A program made the translations under genes and the position numbers. A stretch of DNA of 17,467 bases from assembly GCA_945863085.1 (NCBI GenBank), contig CAMBCD010000014.1, positions 1 through 17,467 on the forward strand, read 5' to 3'. Below are positions 13,242 to 17,467 of the stretch, in pieces (position 1 is the stretch's first letter; each line of letters starts with the position of its first letter). Under the pieces are notes generated by a model that was given only the letters and a program-made list of their open reading frames with translations, was not told the origin of the DNA and searched no databases. This DNA is from Bordetella parapertussis (lineage in GTDB: Bacteria; Pseudomonadota; Gammaproteobacteria; Burkholderiales; SG8-41).

Positions 13242-15776
13242 ATGAAAACACAAAAAATCGTCGTCATCGGCAATGGCATGGTCGGCCAGCGTTTTCTGGA
13301 GCAGCTCACCAGCCGCATGGACAGTGAGGCCATTGAGGTCACGGTGTTCTGCGAGGAACCGCGCGCCGCCTATGACCGCGTGCAGCTGACCAGTTTTTTC
13401 GCCGGCAAGTCGGCGATGGATCTCAGCGTGGTGCCCGAACGTTTTTTTGAAGAAAAAGCGATCACGCTGCGGCTCAACGACCCGGTGATTGCAATCGACC
13501 GCGACAAAAAGACCGTACGCTCCGCCCGTTACCGCGAAGTGCCCTACGACAAACTGGTGCTCGCCACCGGTTCCTATCCCTTTGTGCCGCCGATCCCGGG
13601 GCACGACCGGCGCGGCTGTTATGTCTATCGCTCGATCGAAGACCTCGAAGTGATCCGCGCCGCCGCGAAAAAATCACGCATCGGCACTGTCGTCGGCGGC
13701 GGACTGCTCGGACTGGAAGCGGCCAAGGCGCTGAAGGACCTCGGACTCGAGACCCATGTCGTCGAATTCGCGCCGCGGCTGATGGCAGTGCAGCTCGACG
13801 AAGCCGGCGGCAAGCTGCTGCAGCGGAAAATCGAAGCGCTGGGCGTGACCGTGCATACCGCAAAAAGCACCAAGGAGATCGTCAACGGCGAAGCACACCC
13901 GCACCGCATGGTATTCGCCGACGGTTCTGCGCTGGAAACCGACATCATCGTGTATTCGGCAGGCATCCGCCCCCACGACGCACTGGCGCGCACGGCAAAA
14001 ATCGCAGTCGGTGAGCGCGGCGGCATCAGCATCGACGAGTACTGCCGCACCTCCGACCCCGACATTTACGCCGTCGGCGAATGCGCCTTGTGGAACGGAC
14101 GCATTTTCGGGCTGGTCGCGCCGGGTTACCAGATGGCTGAAATCGCCGCGCGTCATGTCGCGGGTGATGACTCCATCCGTTTCGGCGGCGCCGACATGAG
14201 CACCAAACTGAAACTGATGGGTGTCGATGTCGCATCGCTCGGCGATGCGATGGGCAAAACGCCCGGCGCGCTCGACTACCTCTATACCGACCCGGTGCAG
14301 GGGATTTACAAAAAACTGGTGGTCTCCGGCGACGGCAAACAGCTGCTGGGCGCCATCCTCGTCGGCGACGCCGCCGAGTACAACGGTCTGCTGCAGATGA
14401 TGCTGAATGCGATCCCGCTGCCCGAACATCCCGAAGACCTGATCCTGCCGGCGCGCGAAGGCGGCGCCAAGGGTCTGGGCGTGGACATGCTGCCGGCGGC
14501 GGCGTTGATCTGCTCCTGCAACAGCGTGACCAAGGGCGCGATCTGCGATGCCGTGGTCGCTGGCTGCACCACTGTCGGCGCACTCAAGACGACCACCAAG
14601 GCCGGCAGCACCTGCGGCGGCTGTGTGCCGATGGTCAAACAGATCCTCGACGCCGAACTGCGCAAGCAGGGCATCGAAGTCAAAAACCACCTCTGCGAAC
14701 ACTTCCCCCATTCGCGCCAGGAACTGTTCCACCTGACCCGCATCGGCAGCCTTAAAACCTTTGACGACATCATCAGCAAACACGGCCAGGGCCGCGGTTG
14801 CGACATCTGCAAGCCGGCCGTCGCCTCGATCCTCGCATCAACCTGGAACGAATACGTCCTCAAGCCGAAACACGCACCGCTGCAGGACACCAACGACCGT
14901 TTCCTCGCCAACATGCAGAAGGACGGCACCTACTCCATCGTGCCGCGGGTGCCGGGCGGCGAGATCACGCCGGAAAAACTGATCGTGCTCGGCGCAGTCG
15001 CACAAAAGTACCAGCTCTATACCAAGATCACCGGCGGCCAGCGCATCGACCTGTTCGGTGCGCGGGTCGAACAACTGCCGCTGATCTGGCGCGAACTGGT
15101 CGATGCCGGCTTCGAGTCCGGCCACGCCTACGGCAAGGCACTGCGCACGGTGAAATCCTGCGTCGGCAGCACCTGGTGCCGTTACGGCGTGCAGGACTCG
15201 GTGGGTATGGCGGTCAATCTGGAAAACCGCTATCGCGGCCTGCGTTCGCCGCACAAATTAAAAATGGGCGTATCGGGCTGCACCCGGGAGTGTGCAGAAG
15301 CACAAGGCAAGGACGTCGGCATCATCGCCACCGAAAAAGGCTGGAACCTCTATGTCTGCGGCAACGGCGGCATCAAACCGCGCCACGCCGATCTGCTCGC
15401 CACCGGCATCGACGATGCCGCGCTGGTGAAATACATCGACCGTTTCCTGATGTTCTACATCCGCACGGGAGACCGCCTGCAGCGCACCTCCACCTGGCTC
15501 GACAACCTCGAAGGGGGGATCGATTACGTGAAGCAGGTGGTCTGCGAGGACTCTCTCGGCATCGGCGCCGAACTTGAAACCGACATGCAGAAACTCGTCG
15601 ATACCTACGAGTGCGAATGGAAAAAAGCCATCAACGACCCGGAATCGCTGAAACGCTTCCGCCATTTCGTCAACAGCGACGCACCAGACAGCAATGTCGT
15701 GTTTGTCGCCGAGCGCGGGCAGATCCGGCCGGCGCGGGCGGATGAGAAGGATGTAGAGGAGGACGCGTTAGTATGA
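13242..15776 (+). CDS. nirB: Assimilatory NADH-dependent nitrite reductase, large subunit NirB
   Basis: This 844-residue cytoplasmic enzyme reduces nitrite to ammonium using NADH, FAD, a [2Fe-2S] centre and coupled siroheme/[4Fe-4S]. Domains in order: FAD motif GNGMVG (residues 10-15); NAD motif GGGLLG (152-157); BFD-like [2Fe-2S] site with CSC (424-426) and CGGC (458-461); ferredoxin-like half domain PRVPGGEITPEKL; and siroheme/4Fe-4S ligands C640, C646, C680 and C684 (CVGSTWC and GCTREC). The length matches NirB of enterobacteria. The ATG at 13242 is chosen because it falls 4 nt after the cobA stop and directly precedes the conserved KIVVIGNGMVG start. A longer frame beginning inside cobA is less likely. 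The stop overlaps nirD as ATGA. Confidence 0.97.
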   Translation: MKTQKIVVIGNGMVGQRFLEQLTSRMDSEAIEVTVFCEEPRAAYDRVQLTSFFAGKSAMDLSVVPERFFEEKAITLRLNDPVIAIDRDKKTVRSARYREVPYDKLVLATGSYPFVPPIPGHDRRGCYVYRSIEDLEVIRAAAKKSRIGTVVGGGLLGLEAAKALKDLGLETHVVEFAPRLMAVQLDEAGGKLLQRKIEALGVTVHTAKSTKEIVNGEAHPHRMVFADGSALETDIIVYSAGIRPHDALARTAKIAVGERGGISIDEYCRTSDPDIYAVGECALWNGRIFGLVAPGYQMAEIAARHVAGDDSIRFGGADMSTKLKLMGVDVASLGDAMGKTPGALDYLYTDPVQGIYKKLVVSGDGKQLLGAILVGDAAEYNGLLQMMLNAIPLPEHPEDLILPAREGGAKGLGVDMLPAAALICSCNSVTKGAICDAVVAGCTTVGALKTTTKAGSTCGGCVPMVKQILDAELRKQGIEVKNHLCEHFPHSRQELFHLTRIGSLKTFDDIISKHGQGRGCDICKPAVASILASTWNEYVLKPKHAPLQDTNDRFLANMQKDGTYSIVPRVPGGEITPEKLIVLGAVAQKYQLYTKITGGQRIDLFGARVEQLPLIWRELVDAGFESGHAYGKALRTVKSCVGSTWCRYGVQDSVGMAVNLENRYRGLRSPHKLKMGVSGCTRECAEAQGKDVGIIATEKGWNLYVCGNGGIKPRHADLLATGIDDAALVKYIDRFLMFYIRTGDRLQRTSTWLDNLEGGIDYVKQVVCEDSLGIGAELETDMQKLVDTYECEWKKAINDPESLKRFRHFVNSDAPDSNVVFVAERGQIRPARADEKDVEEDALV

Positions 15777-16126
15777 CCGCGCGCCCCAATACCGATATGA
15801 GCCTCAAACAATGGACAGCAGTGTGCCCCCTCGACGACATCGTCCCCAACTCCGGCGTCTGCGCACTGATCGACGGACAACAAGTAGCGGTGTTCCGTGT
15901 CAGCGATGATCGGGTTTATGCATTATCCAACTACGACCCGCTTTCAAACGCCAACGTGCTCTCGCGCGGCATCGTCGGCGACATCAAGGGCGAATTGGTG
16001 GTGGCCTCGCCCGTCTACAAGCAGCATTTCAGCCTCGCCACCGGCCAGTGCATCGAGGATGAGGCCGTAAAAGTAACCAGCTTTGCCACGCGTGTCAGCA
16101 GCGGCATCGTGGAAGTGGAGGCCTGA
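15773..16126 (+). CDS. nirD: Nitrite reductase small subunit NirD
   Basis: This 117-residue Rieske-fold protein is the small subunit of NADH nitrite reductase. The family pattern is [45 protein letters not shown]. The CxH pairs that hold a Rieske cluster are absent, as is normal for NirD, so it is structural or regulatory rather than an electron carrier. Its ATG overlaps the nirB stop (ATGA), supporting stoichiometric coupled translation. A second ATG eight codons in (MSLKQW) would give the more usual NirD length of about 109 residues. Confidence 0.95.
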   Translation: MTARPNTDMSLKQWTAVCPLDDIVPNSGVCALIDGQQVAVFRVSDDRVYALSNYDPLSNANVLSRGIVGDIKGELVVASPVYKQHFSLATGQCIEDEAVKVTSFATRVSSGIVEVEA

Positions 16127-16602
16127 TGAGCACCGCCGAGAGTCGTCCACCCTTCCCGCCGTTCACCCGCGAAACCGCAATGCAGAAAGTGCGTAAGGCC
16201 GAGGACGGCTGGAATACGCGCGACCCGGTCGCCGTATCACTCGCCTATACCCCGGACACCACCTGGCGCAACCGCGCCGAATTTCCAGTGGGACGCGAAG
16301 CCGTGGTCGGCTTCCTCACCCGCAAATGGCAAAAAGAACTTGAATATCGGTTGATCAAGGAATTATGGGCGTTCACGGAAAACCGCATCGCGGTGCGCTT
16401 CGCTTATGAATGGCGCGATGACTCCGGCCAGTGGTATCGCTCCTATGGCAACGAAAATTGGGAGTTCGCCGACAACGGCCTGATGCACCGGCGCTATGCC
16501 AGCATCAACGATCTGCCGATCATGGAATCTGACCGGAAATATTTCTGGCCGCAGGGGCGCCGCCCCGACGACCATCCGGGGTTGTCCGACCTCGAACTCT
16601 GA
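16126..16602 (+). CDS. DUF1348 / NTF2-like (SnoaL fold) family protein, function unknown
   Basis: This 158-residue soluble protein is recognisable as DUF1348, within the NTF2/SnoaL-like fold. Family features are [53 protein letters not shown] and [19 protein letters not shown], ending with [11 protein letters not shown] and a conserved RKYFWP. Its aromatic- and charge-rich core suggests a small-molecule pocket, but no reaction is established that I can name. Its ATG overlaps the nirD stop as TGATG, so it is very probably translated with nirBD as the last gene of the nitrate operon. It ends directly against the convergent mazF stop with no spacer. A role in nitrite or reactive-nitrogen handling would be only a guess from context. 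Confidence 0.85.
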   Translation: MSTAESRPPFPPFTRETAMQKVRKAEDGWNTRDPVAVSLAYTPDTTWRNRAEFPVGREAVVGFLTRKWQKELEYRLIKELWAFTENRIAVRFAYEWRDDSGQWYRSYGNENWEFADNGLMHRRYASINDLPIMESDRKYFWPQGRRPDDHPGLSDLEL

Positions 16603-16947
16603 TCAGCGAATCTGCAGCAAAGCCTTGATTTTGGCACGCACTTCATCGACGATCGCTGGACCAACGGCACCCTTTCTGCGGGCCTTGCGCAAGCGCCAGT
16701 CCAGCGATTTGACCTGATCGGCCAATACCGCTCCTTCGACGCCGCCGACTTCGGCATCAACCTCAAAAGGATAACCCTTGCGGCGCGTGGTCATCGGACA
16801 GCAGACCATCAAACCCACCTTGCGGTTGTAGATCGCCGGACTGAGCACCAGCGCCGGACGGGTTCCAGCCTGCTCACTGCCTGCCTGCGGATCAAATTGC
16901 AGCCAGACCACATCACCCGTATCGGGCACATAACGCCGCGCAACCAC
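16603..16947 (-). CDS. mazF: MazF-family endoribonuclease toxin
   Basis: This 114-residue protein closely follows E. coli MazF: RYVPDTGDVVWLQFDPQAGS, SEQAGTRPALVLSPAIYN, TTRRKGYPFEV and ALADQVKSLDWR-like segments (here VLADQVKSLDWR). R30 and T53 correspond to the MazF catalytic Arg29 and Thr52, so the toxin looks intact. MazF cleaves mRNA, at ACA in E. coli, and halts growth when its antitoxin is degraded. The start is a GTG placed directly after the mazE TAA stop with no gap, preceded by a modest GGGAG. The pair is co-transcribed from the promoter at 17231-17259. Its stop abuts the stop of the convergent DUF1348 gene, so the two converging transcripts are likely to overlap. Confidence 0.95.
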   Translation of the reverse strand: MVARRYVPDTGDVVWLQFDPQAGSEQAGTRPALVLSPAIYNRKVGLMVCCPMTTRRKGYPFEVDAEVGGVEGAVLADQVKSLDWRLRKARRKGAVGPAIVDEVRAKIKALLQIR

Positions 16948-17190
16948 TTACAACTGCTCCCGGCCGACGGGCCTGCCAAAATCAGCTTGCTCATGAAGGT
17001 TGTTGTTGTTTATGCCGGACACCAAAGCTTCCAGCGTGTAAGCGCTGTTTTTGGCGGGCTCGATGACAATCCGCCCCTTGCTGGCCTTGATCACGACTTT
17101 TTGCTCAAGATCAAAGGCTGCCGCCTTCATTGTTGAAGTCGTCAAACGTACCGCCGGGCTGTTGCCCCACTTGCGTATTGTTGCATCCAT
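16948..17190 (-). CDS. mazE: MazE-family antitoxin
   Basis: This 80-residue antitoxin has the AbrB/MazE-type N-terminal DNA-binding domain (IRKWGNSPAVRL at residues 5-16, then KVVIKASKGRIVIEPAK). Its acidic, flexible C-terminal part (YTLEALVSGI, LHEQADFGRPVG) resembles the MazF-binding tail of E. coli MazE. It neutralises MazF and represses its own operon. The ATG at 17190 is chosen because a near-perfect AGGAGGT lies 7 nt upstream. The frame is open for ten more codons, but these contain the Shine-Dalgarno. The mazF GTG follows its stop immediately. Confidence 0.95.
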   Translation of the reverse strand: MDATIRKWGNSPAVRLTTSTMKAAAFDLEQKVVIKASKGRIVIEPAKNSAYTLEALVSGINNNNLHEQADFGRPVGREQL

Positions 17191-17221
17191 TGCCGCACCT
17201 CCTGCCAAAGGCATCCTCATT

Positions 17222-17259
17222 TGTATCTACATTGTAGATACATCACCCCGGTCCTGCAA
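17222..17259 (-). promoter_or_regulatory. mazEF promoter with palindromic operator
   Basis: A perfect palindrome, TGTATCTACA (17222-17231) and TGTAGATACA (17233-17242) around one T, lies 32 bp before the mazE ATG. On the minus strand a -10 box TACAAT (complement at 17231-17236) sits inside it. A -35 box TTGCAG (complement at 17254-17259) is placed exactly 17 bp upstream. A repressor bound to the palindrome would block RNA polymerase, fitting MazE-MazF autorepression. Confidence 0.8.
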
Positions 17260-17261
17260 CC

Positions 17262-17390
17262 CCTGAGCCCTTCGACAAGCTCAGGACAGGCCCATCGAAG
17301 GAAAACAGGCTTCGACAGGCTCAGCCCGAACGGTTTGGAAGTAAGCCACAAAAAAGGGGGCCGTTCGTCCTGAGCCTGTCGAAGGACGCC
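17262..17390. repeat. Cluster of dispersed REP-like palindromic repeats
   Basis: Three copies of a GC-rich unit with core CTTCGACAGGCTCAG are present. Copy 1 (17262-17290) contains CCTGAGC and GCTCAGG as a 7-bp hairpin. Copy 2 (17310-17333) and the inverted copy 3 (17361-17384) pair over 24 bp with two mismatches across a 27-nt spacer. Translated, the repeats give peptides such as LRQAQDERP, LSLSKP and CPELVEG, often seen in spurious ORFs of repeat-rich proteobacterial genomes. The ORF across this stretch is therefore not a gene. Confidence 0.85.
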
Positions 17391-17431
17391 TGCCGCACCA
17401 CCCGAGCCCCGCACCATGTCATCATTGCCGC

Positions 17432-17467
17432 ATGGACCACAAACAACTCACCGGCTACATCAAGGAA
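17432..17467 (+). CDS. Possible start of a gene cut by the window edge
   Basis: An ATG at 17432 opens a frame reading MDHKQLTGYIKE to the end of the window, 12 codons. No clear Shine-Dalgarno precedes it, and the sequence is too short to assign a family. It follows the repeat cluster and points away from mazEF. Confidence 0.3.
   Translation, partial: MDHKQLTGYIKE

Noticed and set aside
13674..14783. Long open frame antisense to nirB.
   Set aside because: It is a mirror frame of a high-GC gene with no recognisable domain; nirB is unambiguous on the other strand.
17217..17417. Minus-strand ORF over the right-hand repeats.
   Set aside because: It is a translation of the REP-like repeats, giving the known spurious peptides, and has no start signal.
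1..17467. CRISPR arrays, tRNA or rRNA genes, insertion sequences.
   Set aside because: No regularly spaced repeats, no tRNA-like cloverleaf sequence and no transposase were recognised on either strand.

Overview
The window is GC-rich chromosomal DNA from a Gram-negative bacterium, most likely a betaproteobacterium. The evidence is a sigma-54 promoter with NtrC-like sites, two Tat-exported periplasmic binding proteins, E. coli-like MazE and MazF, a proteobacterial set of nitrate-assimilation genes, and a dispersed palindromic repeat (CTTCGACAGGCTCAG type) common in that group. No species can be named from the sequence alone.

Left part, minus strand (1-4197): a carboxylate catabolism and uptake block reading right to left: lutB (4Fe-4S LUD protein), mmsA (CoA-acylating methylmalonate/malonate-semialdehyde dehydrogenase), lutC (LUD protein), then the Tat-signalled N terminus of a TRAP-type DctP solute-binding protein that runs off the edge. 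No lutA is visible. An imperfect 26-bp inverted repeat lies between mmsA and lutC.

Middle and right, plus strand (4261-16602): an assimilatory nitrate/nitrite block. nasT, an ANTAR antiterminator, comes first. A 340-bp control region follows, holding NtrC-like sites, an IHF-like site, a consensus-quality -24/-12 sigma-54 promoter and a transcribed leader with a strong intrinsic terminator. Then come nrtA, nrtB and nrtD (ABC nitrate uptake), an FAD/NAD(P)H reductase (nasC-like), nasA (molybdenum nitrate reductase with a C-terminal [2Fe-2S] domain), cobA (first branch step to siroheme), nirB and nirD (NADH nitrite reductase) and a DUF1348 gene. Several junctions are translationally coupled by ATGA or TGATG overlaps. 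Nitrate is imported, reduced to nitrite by NasA using electrons through the FAD protein, and nitrite is reduced to ammonium by NirBD, whose siroheme depends on CobA. The inferred control is nitrogen limitation acting through NtrC and sigma-54 on initiation, plus nitrate-responsive NasT antitermination in the leader.

The most unusual spot is the nasC-nasA junction (9610-9732). A 40-codon ORF starts with the same 16 residues as NasA, iron-sulfur cysteines included. It is written with almost completely different synonymous codons and then passes into a short palindrome-rich tract. It overlaps nasC by 8 nt and nasA by 4 nt. It is either a relic of a displaced nasA allele, a translated small Cys-rich ORF, or an assembly join between two strains.

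Right edge: a minus-strand mazEF toxin-antitoxin module convergent with the nitrate operon, with a clear promoter/operator palindrome, then a cluster of dispersed palindromic repeats and possibly the first 12 codons of another gene.
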